From Auriscalpium vulgare (lineage: Eukaryota; Basidiomycota; Agaricomycetes; Russulales; Auriscalpiaceae), in assembly GCA_019915015.1 (NCBI GenBank), contig JAHBBC010000011.1, positions 1,302,001-1,366,000 on the forward strand: 64,000 nt of DNA. The letters run 5' to 3'. A program made the position numbers and the translations under genes. This document shows, one piece after another, positions 54,590 through 64,000 of the stretch. The stretch's first letter is position 1; each line of letters starts with the position of its first letter. The notes under the pieces are model-generated. The model did not search any database. It saw only the letters and a list, made by a program, of their open reading frames with translations, and was not told the origin of the DNA.

Positions 54590-55456
54590 CTATCCGACGA
54601 CAAACCGCCCGTGGCCCATATCCTGCGCCATTCTTTTCACAACCTCCAACGTCTCCCCGTCTGTATGCCCGGTAAGCCACTCTATCTGTGCTGGCTCCGG
54701 CGCCGGGGCGAGCACGACGCGCAGATTCGCAAACTGCGCCGCGCGGGCCGCATCCTCCGCGAATATCGTGGCCGCGAGGGTGAGCACGACGCTGCGGCAG
54801 TCGAAAGTGCCGAAGCCCGAGATGAGGAGGCACTCCAGCTCGGGCGCGACGGCGGGGATGTCCTCGAGCACGGCGATGTTGTTCCCGCAGACCTTGTTGC
54901 CCCAGTTGACGATGCGCAGGCGGCGGAGCCGGGGGAGCGGGCACGCGGGCGCGTCGACGGGGAACGGCGAGCGCAGCCCGGCGAGCGTGAGCTCCGTGAG
55001 CGCGGGCAGGTCCACGGGCACGAGCGACGGTGGGAAGCCCAGCGCGTGCGACACGTCAAGCGTGAGCGTGCGCAGCGTCGGCGCGGCCGCGCGCAGCACG
55101 CGCTTCATCGCGCTGGCATGGGCGAACGCGTCTGCCGCGGTGTGCTCCGGGTCCGCGTGCGCGCCGACCCCCGCGAGCCGCTGCACGACGCGCCCGCCCC
55201 ACGCAAAGTCGTACGTGGTGCGGTCCGTGAGCGTGAGGTGCCGGACGCGCCGCCGCGCGGGCGGGCGGGCCTCGAGCATCGCGGCGAGGGGCAGGAGCTC
55301 GCGCGCGCTGAGCGCCTCGAGGGACTGCAGGGTGTAGGGGGCGGAGAGGGTGTGTGTCCAGTGCGAGGTGAGCGCGAGCGCGCGACCAGTGCTGCCGTCA
55401 TCCGTGCACGCGAACGCGAATATGGCGTCCCAGATTTCGGGCGGGAGGGCGAACAT
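54590..55456 (-). CDS. F-box/LRR-like protein, single exon
   Basis: An intronless gene of 288 residues starting MFALPPEIWDAIFAFACTDD, an F-box-like opening, followed by ALALTSHWTHTLSAPYTLQS as usual in this group. Leucine-rich segments follow: APTLRTLTLDVSHALGFPPS, LPALTELTLAGLRSPFP and LPRLRRLRIVNWGN. It ends MGHGRFVVG. Probable SCF adaptor with unknown target. It is extremely GC-rich, hence several overlapping shadow frames on the other strand. It lies just outside the recombinase island. Confidence 0.85.
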   Translation of the reverse strand: MFALPPEIWDAIFAFACTDDGSTGRALALTSHWTHTLSAPYTLQSLEALSARELLPLAAMLEARPPARRRVRHLTLTDRTTYDFAWGGRVVQRLAGVGAHADPEHTAADAFAHASAMKRVLRAAAPTLRTLTLDVSHALGFPPSLVPVDLPALTELTLAGLRSPFPVDAPACPLPRLRRLRIVNWGNKVCGNNIAVLEDIPAVAPELECLLISGFGTFDCRSVVLTLAATIFAEDAARAAQFANLRVVLAPAPEPAQIEWLTGHTDGETLEVVKRMAQDMGHGRFVVG

Positions 55457-56121
55457 GGGGTGCGCTGGCTAGCGCGGGCGTAGAGGTGGGGGTGGTGGTC
55501 GCGTTGGAAGGGTAGGATAGTTGCGGTGGACAGGGTGTGCTGCGCTGGGCGGGCGGGCGTGCAGAGGATGTGGTGGGTGCGAAGAGAGTGGCAGAGCGGG
55601 TGGGCTGCCCCTCATAAGTACGGGCAGGTTACATCATCGGGAATGCATGCGCCGGATGGCGGCTCAGCCTAAAGTTTAATATGCCGGGCGCTGTAGGCAC
55701 CGGGGCACCACAGCAAAGCTGTGGACGTGCCAGGCAGAGGGCAAAAGACAAAAGAGCGTACGCGGAAAGGGCCGCGGGGGCGTGCGAAGGACGCGAAGAG
55801 GCACTGCCACGCCACAGCATCGTTCGCGGTGGTGGTGGCCGCCGGTGGGGACGGCCGCATCTCGGCTGGCGCTGATGCCTGGACCGACGGATCCCGACAG
55901 GTACGCTGTGGCCCCGAGCCAATATCTCATCCCCAACCTGCCCGAAAAGCCGATATGCACCAGCGGACGCCGCGCGAAAAGTTGGACGGCGGGCTCGCTC
56001 CTGCTCCTTCGGGTTGGGTTCGTCTCGGAGGCGCTGTCAGGCGTGTACGCGCAGCTCGAACAGATCGGAGGATATGATACAAGTTGCGAATACATACAGA
56101 GATCCCATATGGTCATCAACG
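55457..56121. other. Intergenic region, nothing recognised
   Basis: Promoter of the F-box gene on the left and 3' flank of the phospholipase-like gene on the right. Open frames here have no motif. Confidence 0.4.
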
Positions 56122-57945
56122 TCACCCACGCCTGCCTGCCGCGCCGCTGCGGCCCCGAAAGTTGCACTCCACGAGGAGAGGCACGACCCCACTGCCCACC
56201 GGCTCCTCGAAGAAGTCCATCAGCGTCCACCCCCGCAGCTCCGGGCCCTCGTCGTACCGCGCACGCGCCGCGTCGGACTCTCCGGCGTCAGACACCGCCT
56301 GCGCGGGGATGGCGGTCGAGGATAGTGCGGCGAGGAGGAAGCGCGCGACGCGCGAATTGACGCCTTCGACGCCGAAGCCGAAGGAAGGCCATCCGAAGCC
56401 GGTGGAAACGACCGTAGGGGTTGCGAAGGGAAACGATGACGCAGAGAAGTACGTGATGGATAAGACAGGGTTAGACGCGGATGCCGTCTCGGGAGGAATG
56501 AGGAGGTTCGTTGACATTTCCGCCTTCTCCGGGATAGACAGGAACGATGGGATATGGTACCTGCAGCAGGTACCATGTCAGTTGAGTCATCAGGAGCGAG
56601 GACATCACGACGCACCAATCCTGTGTTTGGACTAGGGTGTTCTTGCACTCCCAAGTGAACGTGGACTTCTCGCTGTCCGGCCAGTTCGTGGGGTGGATGC
56701 CGATACCCTCTAACCCTCCCTCCCACGCACTGCCATCCACCCCGAACCTGCTAAACATCACTGCCTTCCCGCGCACCTCGCCGAGCGTTGGTATTCGGTT
56801 CTTCAGGTACCACAGCGCCATGCCACCAGGCCCGGCCTCGATTTCCTCGCGCACCTTCGCGGAGAAGGCCTCGGGCGTGTGGTTGTCATAGTCTTCCTGC
56901 TTCACGGACACAACGACGGTCTCGCGTGCAGACCCTGGTGATGTGAGGAAGTTGTAAAGGTCCGTGAGGATGGACATGAATGTAGCGCGCTGCGGGTATT
57001 GTCCATGGTACGCCATCAAGCGCCCCTTGTTGATGGAGAGCCGAATGTCGAGGACGCGGATGCCAGAAGCGAGCTGGACCAAGAGCGGGGTCTTGACGGA
57101 CTGGCACTGGCTGACTGGCCAACCGTAAAATGCCATGCTGCAGGTGACGTCAGCCGGTACCGGTGAGCATGGAAACGAGGCAGACGCACGTATCATGGGT
57201 GCCTGCAAAGCATCCAAAGCGTCAGCGGCAAGAACGCACTGGCGAGGAGGCTAGAACATACCAGGCAGGCAGGCGGATGACAGTGCGATATCATCCGGCA
57301 CGTCCGAAAGGAACGAAGCCATATCCCGCCTCGGGAATATCATAACGTTGTACCGCCTCCGTGACGTCTACGCAACGTATGAGCATACCGATCAGCATCG
57401 ATCGTTGGGATAAACGCACCTTATAGCGGTATATGCGCCATGGACAGCCGTCAGGGACCCGCAGGACCTTCCACCGCAGGCCCTCGGCCCTCCTCGAGTC
57501 CACAAAGAACTGCGTCGTCGGCAGCTCGCCTACGCCAACGTCCTCCAGCACGCTCTTCTCGTCCAGATCAAAGTCGAGGCTGCTCTCGGCCTTACTGCGC
57601 CCTTGCCACGTCGCCAGCACGAAGCTATGCGCACGCTTGGGCAGCACGGCTGACGTGCAGGAAGGTAGTCGCGTCAAAGAGCCGGTGGGGGTGCCCTTCG
57701 AGGCGTAGAAGAGACCATTGTCTGTGAGATTGACGATGGTGAGTTGCATCGTGCTCGTCGACGGCGAGGAGGGGAGGTAGGGGTGGGCGGCGAACAAGAG
57801 CGGGCTGCGGGCGATCCGAGTCGTCCCATCGGCGTAAGTCACAGTCACGCTCACGTGCACTGTGTCACGCGAATATCACGGTCCGACACGACGCGAAACA
57901 GTTCCTACTCACTCCCACCCGGACGTAGGGCGTGTCGAACTGCAT
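56122..57945 (-). CDS. PLC-like phosphodiesterase (PI-PLC X domain)
   Basis: The spliced protein reads MQFDTPYVRVG (from 57945), then VHVSVTVTYADGTTRIARSP and QLTIVNLTDNGLFYASKG. A lipid-domain-like N-terminal part follows, then MASFLSDVPDDIALSSACLP spliced to GTHDTMAFYGWPVSQCQSV. GTHDT carries the first catalytic histidine, VLDIRLS the next conserved block and MAYHGQY the second histidine. VVSVKQED and WYLKNRIPTLGEVRGKAVMF follow, matching bacterial-type PI-PLC X domains, which cleave phosphoinositide-type headgroups without calcium. The C-terminus has STGFGWPSFGFGVEGVNSR and GWTLMDFFEEP, VPLLVECNFRGR. Introns are short, including one at about 56566-56620. The chosen start lies only 7 bp from the RAD1 start, so the true start may be the ATG at 57860 or 57749. 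Confidence 0.85.
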
Positions 57946-57952
57946 ACGAAGA

Positions 57953-59506
57953 ATGCCTGAAGCTGTAGACGACGAAGAAGAAAGAATACCACCAGTAGGC
58001 ACTCAGCCATAGCAGACACGCTGCGCGCGGCTAATTCACTTTGTATAGGTGCTGACCAGCTCTTTGCATGACATTCGTTACTTCTCCAGCTTGCTGCGTG
58101 GCGTTAACTTTGCCAATGTAAGTGCAAGGGCATATGCTGTCAGTGTGTCTGACCCGCATACTAGCGCGCGACAGTGACCATCACCGCAAGCGGCTTCACA
58201 GTGCAAGTCGAAGAAGCCCGTACCATCATCGGTACGCACATCTCATGTTCACCCTTTCTAATTACCTACATGACACCCTGACAGCGACGGCTTATATTTT
58301 TGCCGATATTTTTGATGAATACACCTACTCCTCACCCGCCCCCGACCCTCCCTCACACTCCCAGTCTCAGCCCACGTCTTCCCCGACACCTCCACCCTCG
58401 TCGCCGTCTGATGCGCCCACCACGGCGCTTGAGATCCCGTTGGGCACGTTCATCGAGTGCCTGAACATCTTCGGCACCGCGAACGCTGGCGCGGGCGGCG
58501 CGGGGAAGGGCGGGAAGCGGTGGCGGCGCCCGGGCGAGGAGGACGATGGCGATGGCGGTGCAGATGGGAGGGCTGCGAGGATTCAACAGTTCTTCACGGG
58601 CGGGGAGAAGAGGACCGGCATGCGCATGTCGTATATGGGCGAAGGGCACCCATTGACGCTCCTGGTGTCAGTCCATCATTCTATTAAGGGCGCTGGGAGA
58701 GCTCATCGGGATGAATTCATAGGGCAGAGGACGCGGCGGGCCCGACCGCGAAGTGCGAGGTGACGACGTACGAAGCTGAGCCCATGCTAGACTTGCCTTT
58801 CGACTCAGATCAGACGTAGGTGTCTCGACAAATGCTACCATGCCTGTCTCCTAATTTACCTTGTCAGGGTCCTGAAAATCATCCTGAAAGTACGTCTTGC
58901 ATTTGTGCCGTTTGCTCTACGGACTAGTTGAATGGTCTTGGATAGTCCTCCTGGCTGCGCGACGCGCTCTCTGAGCTCGATCAGTCCACCGACAAGCTCA
59001 CGTTTGTCGGAAACCCGCCTGTGCCAGGGCAGGCACGCGCACGGACCGCCGCAAAGCCCATCTTCCGCATTGAGGCTATCGGGACGTACGGGAGCACCGA
59101 GGTGAGCGGGTCATCGACGCGTTCGCAGCATTGCTTATGCCTTTGGTTGTGCAGATGGACTACCCTAATGACCGAGACGTGCTTGAGACGGTTGAATGTC
59201 CGCACCCTGTCAACTTCAGGTGCGAGCGCTACCTCGGCGACTGTTCGTGAACTGATGGTTATACATACAGCTACCGCTACTCGCATATATCCAAGGCATT
59301 GAAGGCGCTGGGAAGCTCGGCGAAAACGTCGCTCAGGATAGATGAAGACGGCCTACTCAGTCTACAATTCCTGATGCCGTCGCCGAAGCCGCGCGGTGGG
59401 ACGAGTCAGGCTTTCGTTGAATTTCGGGTACGTGAAGCAGCACGGCGCGCACTCCATGCTGGCTGATACAGCTGCGTAGTGCTTACCACTCGATGAGACA
59501 ATATGA
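57953..59506 (+). CDS. rad1: Checkpoint clamp subunit RAD1 (9-1-1 complex)
   Basis: RAD1 forms the Rad9-Rad1-Hus1 ring loaded at damaged DNA. The predicted start is MPEAVDDEEERIPP, spliced to VLTSSLHDIRYFSSLLRGVN, then RATVTITASGFTVQVEEART and ATAYIFADIFDEYTYSS. A low-complexity insert occupies the middle (58330-58600). IPLGTFIECLNIFG, MRMSYMGEGHPLTLL and CEVTTYEAEPMLDLPFDSDQ follow. Later exons encode SSWLRDALSELDQSTDKLTF, FRIEAIGTYGSTE, DYPNDRDVLETVECP, YRYSHISKALKALGSS and LSLQFLMPSPKPRGG. The last exon ends CLPLDETI at 59506. The exon join near 58665-58720 is not cleanly resolved; everything else keeps the frame. This is the PCNA-like fold with expected order. Confidence 0.9.
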
Positions 59507-59624
59507 TCTCAAATACCAGAACATCATCTTGTAGCATATAGTCACGCAATTCACAATGTAGCACTTGGAGAGCACGAGCGTCTATTATCATGCAAAGAGG
59601 TAGGTATTGTATCTGACTCGAACG

Positions 59625-60799
59625 TCAGATGAGGCCGTCCAGGAAATTCGAAGATGCTTTCGGTGTAGGTGGGGTGGCGGGAGGGGATGAAGGTTTGGGC
59701 GCCTTCGATGGGATGTAGTCGCCGATGATAGAGTCGAAGCTCGCTGCGAGCCTGGGTGCTAGAATGCAGCGCGTCAGCGTCGCAACGACAGGTGGTATTC
59801 ACGAGGACGAACCAGAGGCAGCCTTCGCCTTTTGTGACGCGGAATACATATTCCCCACAATGAGGCGGCGAATTGCCAGTCCATCGAGCGGCTGCAACGC
59901 ATGTAAGCTCCGCGCCGTTCTGATCGCACTCGAACACTCACTGGCTCCGCCTTCGCCTCTGCCTTCTTTGGCGGCGCGTCCGTCGTCTTTTTGGCCTCCT
60001 CCTTGTAAGTGCCTGTCGGGCTCGACGCCTTGCCGAGGAATGCGAGCACATCTCCCTTGGTCAACATCCCGCGCACGCCCGTCCCTTTGATCTTCTCTGG
60101 GTCCGCGACGTCGTGCTCCGCGAGCAGGCGCGCCACAGACGGGAAGAGGGGGCGCGAGTGCTCGACGGGCTTGTGGCTCTTCGGCTTCTGCGGCTGCGAC
60201 GGAGGAGGCGGGGCGGGCGCGTCGACTTTCGGGGCGGAGGCGGGCTGCGACTCCTCCTTCGGCACTTCGAGGTTGGAGATGTCGTCACCCTCCTCCGCGA
60301 GGAGGGCGATCACCCTTCCGACGGGTATGTTCTTTGCGCCATCCGGCGTCTGCGGCAATAAATTCGGGTCGGAGTGGGTCAGTCAGTATAACGCAGTCAG
60401 CGGAAGACATAAGCCAATGCGCACAATAATTTTGCCCATAATACCTTCCTCCTGCGCTTCCACGTCTATCGTCGCCTTGTCTGTTTCCTGTTGCACGCGT
60501 GGTCAGGACGATGCGCACGGGTCCTGGCCAAACAGGACGCACGATTTCGAGGAGGACGTCACCGGCCGAGAACGAGTCACCATCCTTCACTTTCCAAGAC
60601 GTTATACCGCCCTCAGTCATCGTAGGCGACATAGCGGGCATCTCGAATTTCGTGACAGCGCGTCGCGCCGCGGTCGAGTGCAGACCTGCCAACGCGCTCA
60701 GTCACGGCGCGCCAGCACGCAGGCAGACTACGCACCTCTACGGCTTGCGGCCGCGCGCACTGCGCTCACAGATGCTCTGGACATCACAGACGATACCAT
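59625..60799 (-). CDS. pdx1: Pyruvate dehydrogenase E3-binding protein (PDX1)
   Basis: Component X anchors dihydrolipoamide dehydrogenase in the mitochondrial pyruvate dehydrogenase complex. The N-terminus MVSSVMSRASVSAVRAAASR is a good mitochondrial presequence, spliced to GLHSTAARRAVTKFEMPAMS. The lipoyl domain continues PTMTEGGITSWKVKDGDSFS and, after an intron, ETDKATIDVEAQEEGIMGK, where the lysine in ETDKAT takes lipoate. A Pro/Ala linker follows. The peripheral subunit-binding domain is RPLFPSVARLLAEHDVADPE and IKGTGVRGMLTKGDVLAFL. The short C-terminus ends SNFLDGLI at 59625, without an acyltransferase catalytic domain, which separates E3BP from E2. It is divergent from SCAP. Confidence 0.93.
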
Positions 60800-61192
60800 G
60801 TCGACGTGGCGGTTGAAGGGAGAGACGAAGACCGACGTACGACGGACACGGAAATTGGTGGTCGGGAGAGCGGGTGGGGGCCGAGCGCTGGCCGGCGTCG
60901 GCCGGCGGCGGCCCGAGCTAAACGCCCGGAAGCCGCCGGCTTGGGGTTTCCACCATTCTCTCCACCAAACCAACTCGAGCACACTGACATGCACGGTGCG
61001 CGCCCCTCTTCGTCGTCGTTCTGCACAGCGTGTTCACGGTGTGCGACAGCTTCAACAGCCTGATGTCGCTCTACGCGCCGTTCCTGGACCACTGATCCGT
61101 TTACAGCATCTCCAGCACACACGCCTGCGCCAATACGCGCCCGCCCGCGTCGTTCGCTGTCCTGCTACGCTTCGCTCAGGACAGAACTCCCA
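60800..61192. promoter_or_regulatory. Shared promoter region of PDX1 and SCAP
   Basis: A 393-bp GC-rich spacer between divergent start codons. Neither strand shows a conserved coding pattern. No TATA-like box stands out. Confidence 0.5.
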
Positions 61193-64000
61193 TGGCCGTC
61201 TTCGGAACGCAGCTGCTGCAGAGAGTGCGCATGCTTGGCCAGAGACTCTTTCACCGCTTCGGCATGTGCGTCGCCCTTTATCTTGTGAAACTCAACGCTG
61301 ACAACGCCGCAGACACTGTGCGACGCACCAGATCCGTGTCATTCTGATATCTGCCGTCGTTATCACGTCGCTCTCGTATCCCGCGCTCGCCATATACTCT
61401 GCCCAACAACCACGCTTCCTCGCCCACTTCTCTTCGCAGATCCTCGATCCCTTCCGTGCCGCCGATGCCATCTCCAGTTACTACGCCCAGCACGATCTTT
61501 GGAATGTTTGGACGGCCCACGACCCCATACACGTCCGCGAGGACTCGGTTGTCCGTGCGCGCTGTGGGGTGGAGCACACCCTGCGCGTGGAACGCGTTCT
61601 AATCCACAGCGCAGCTGCCGACGGAACAGGGGCCCTCAACCACCAGGTCCTGATGTCTGCGCTGCACCTCGAACAGCGCATCGCCTCAGAGCTGGCCATG
61701 CATCATGTTCCGTGTCTTCGCCGGCCAGGGGGCCAGTGTCTCGTCATCACACCGCTGGAGTTCTGGAAACACGACGCCGTTGCGCTGCGGGGCGACGGAA
61801 ATGTACAGGATACCCTCAGCATCGCGAAGAATGTGTCGATCTCGGGCATGCCCATCGTGCCGCAGATGGTCTTGGCCGGTCGCGAGGCCAACGAGTACCC
61901 GAGTATGGACACGGGATCTAGCATGTTCTTGGCTCTCACTTTCTTCTTCCCTGAGACGGATTGTCTGGGACACTCGGGGCATGCTACGTGGCTGCAGATT
62001 TTGGAAGAGTCCACCAAGGACCATGCAGATTTGATGACGGAGCGGCAGGCTCCCAAGCTTGTCGCCCTCGAGGTATGTCCTTTTTCTGTCACGAGTGGCC
62101 TTGACTAAAGCTCCCGCTAGTACAAGACACACAACTCTCCATCCGCCAATACGTCGGTTCTCACTGCATTCATCTACGTGGCGTACATGGCCTTTGCCGT
62201 AATGTTTGGCAGAGGCATGCGGAACACGCTCCCAGTGCACAACGGCCTCGGTCTTGTTTTCACTGGTGCCGTCGAAGTCATTGTCAGCACCATAACGAGT
62301 CTGAGTGTTTGCGCACTTGTGGGCTTCCGAGTGACTATGATTCCATGGTGAGTTGAGACTCATGCTGCCCGTCATGATACATACCTGATACGCGTTTCAT
62401 GCAGGGGCATATTCCCGCTCGTCATTCTCGTTATCGGGGCCGAGAACATGTTCACACTGGTACGTATAGTCCTCGGGATCTGATCGGGCGGGGCTGATGC
62501 GTTTGCAGGTCGAGGCCGTCGTTCGCACTTCCATCGCTCTTCCCGTCAAGGAACGCGTAGCGGAGGGTCTCAGCCGTGCCGGCACGTCCAACTCGCTGAA
62601 GGTGCTTACGTACAACATCATCCTTGGTGTCATCGCGTTTTTCGCGCGCGGGGCAACGCGCCAGTTCTGCGCGTTCGCAGTGGTCGTGCTCGTCGCTCAC
62701 TGGTTCTTGGTGCACACGTTCTTTGTCGCAGTTCTGTCCATTGATCTGCAGCGTTTGGAATTGGACGAGCTTCTGCAGCAGAATACGACGTTCACGCCGT
62801 CGGTACCCTCGCCTCAACCCAAGCAGACGACAGTCAAGACGAACACAAAAGGGGGGAGACTTTATTTGTCCTTTAAGAGCTTGCTCCGTGGCCGAGCGAC
62901 CAAGAACATAAGCTTGCTTTTGGTGGGTCGTTTGCCGCCCATGCCGGTGCAAGCTGACATCGTACGCCTTCCAGCTCCTGGCTACGTCAGCCACGCTGTA
63001 CTTTGTCACATATCCCACTTCTCGCCTTGGCGGATCCCCACAAGTGCCATTGACTAGTCCTTCTGCCCTCGCACGCACCAAGATCGCTCAGCCTGACAAT
63101 GACCCAGCATGGCATACCTGGCGCCTACTGAACCCTGCCGAAGACGCCCTCGTACATCTGCGCATTGAGTCGCCCACGATCCTGATGTTCCGTCCCGCCG
63201 GCACCGCCTCTGCCTCCGACCTGCCCTCCGATGGGCCCACCGCCCTCCTGCCTCACCGCTCGTCACGCTTCTCCTACTCATGGTCCGCGCGTGCCATCAC
63301 ATGGCTCCTGCGCATATTCGTCCTACCGATGGCTGTGACGGTCGGGATTCTTTACGGCATACTGCTCTACCTGCTGAAGGATGCGGAGCGCCTGGAGGCG
63401 CAGCGGCACATCACGGAGGTAGACGTGCAAGTGAAGGAAGAGGAGGTGCCGGTGGAGGAGACGATTGCATTCACTGCACTCCCGCGGGCGATCTCGACGG
63501 ACGTGGAGCTCATCGCCGCAAGCCGGGATGGACGTGTCGTGGCGACCGTCGGACTGGAGAATGAGCTTGTCATATGGTTTGGCGACAAGCAGGTACACTG
63601 GTCTGTCGATACGACGGATGTGCTCCTTCGAGGGGCGAGCACATCGTCAGCCGCCTCAGCCATCACAGCGCTCGCGCTCACAGATGCGGGCACAGTCTGC
63701 GCAGTGGGCACGGGCGCGGGCGTCATCGCGATCTGGTCAATTGGTGCCGACATGATCAAACCACTGCCTCAACTGGTCCTGCAAAGCGCCTCGTCTGCCG
63801 TGGTCGGCCTCCAATTTGTCAACCCGCGCGTTCCTGGGACGTCGACGCCGGCTCGTTCACGCATTTCGTCATTCGAAGCGCCTCCAGTCGTGTTCTCCGC
63901 CTACGAGAACGGGACCGTCGCGCAGTGGAACACATCGTCGCCTGAGAGCCCTTTCATGGTCACCCCCTTCCGTCCTGGCTTTGTGTTGTGGTCGTCGCTT
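61193..64000 (+). CDS. scp1: SREBP cleavage-activating protein SCAP, 3' end beyond the window
   Basis: SCAP escorts the sterol-regulated transcription factor SREBP from ER to Golgi. Start MAVFGTQLLQRVRMLGQRLF, HRFG, spliced at about 61265-61311 to IHCATHQIRVILISAVVITS with the first membrane segment. A luminal loop follows (FWKHDAVALRGDGNVQDTLS). The sterol-sensing domain comprises VLTAFIYVAYMAFAVMFGRG, LGLVFTGAVEVIVSTITSLS, GIFPLVILVIGAENMFTL and ARQFCAFAVVVLVAHWFLVH-type helices. Introns lie near 62072-62120, 62349-62402, 62460-62508 and 62923-62970. A further membrane segment (WLLRIFVLPMAVTVGILYGI) precedes WD40-type repeats (ALTDAGTVCAVGTGAGVIAI). The sequence stays open to the window end. 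The gene symbol follows fission yeast usage. Confidence 0.92.

Overview
The window looks like nuclear DNA of an agaricomycete, most likely a polypore-type mushroom. Genes are dense, with many short GT-AG introns of about 50-60 bp. Families typical of Agaricomycetes are present: a KDZ transposase, BTB and F-box expansions, DUF6533 and DUF6593 proteins. Core genes are fungal (CWC22, RAD1, HAT1, PDX1/E3BP, SCAP). The species cannot be named from sequence alone.

Layout: (1) 1-9154: a BTB/POZ gene on the minus strand is split by an 8.3-kb KDZ transposon (62-8380). The element has near-identical 311-bp terminal inverted repeats, an 8-bp target duplication, a KDZ transposase and two unknown accessory genes. 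(2) 9.2-18.5 kb: a decayed DUF6533 gene and three F-box or F-box-like loci, one of them broken, plus a small relic. (3) 18.6-23.1 kb: a metallo-beta-lactamase-fold (LACTB2-like) gene, divergent CWC22 and tRNA-Trp. (4) 23.3-27.8 kb: more F-box genes and a decayed copy. (5) 28.4-37.2 kb: a tandem segmental duplication of a small-secreted-protein gene plus HAT1. The right copy is intact and the left copy is decayed; the intact secreted protein has a threefold in-frame exon-pair duplication. (6) 37.5-42.7 kb: an F-box gene, a DUF6593 gene and a C2H2 zinc-finger gene. (7) 43.5-54.4 kb: tRNA-Val followed by a GC-rich island that I interpret as a tyrosine-recombinase mobile element. (8) 54.6-64 kb: an F-box gene and a conserved housekeeping block (PLC-X domain protein, RAD1, PDX1, SCAP cut by the window end).

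The most interesting part is the 43.7-54.0 kb island. Its first gene encodes a protein with the layout of a fungal (DUF3435/Crypton-like) tyrosine recombinase. Three unknown genes follow. A perfect 38-bp inverted repeat lies just outside the outermost stop codons. Inside is a symmetrical regulatory-looking region with four long palindromes containing GCAGTCTTTAAAGACTGC. The two plus-strand cargo genes share a promoter motif. Iteron-like repeats and long hairpins lie at the right edge. This resembles a cargo-carrying, captain-led element of the kind well described in ascomycetes (Starships) but here in a basidiomycete. Family assignments come from reading motifs by eye; no search was run.
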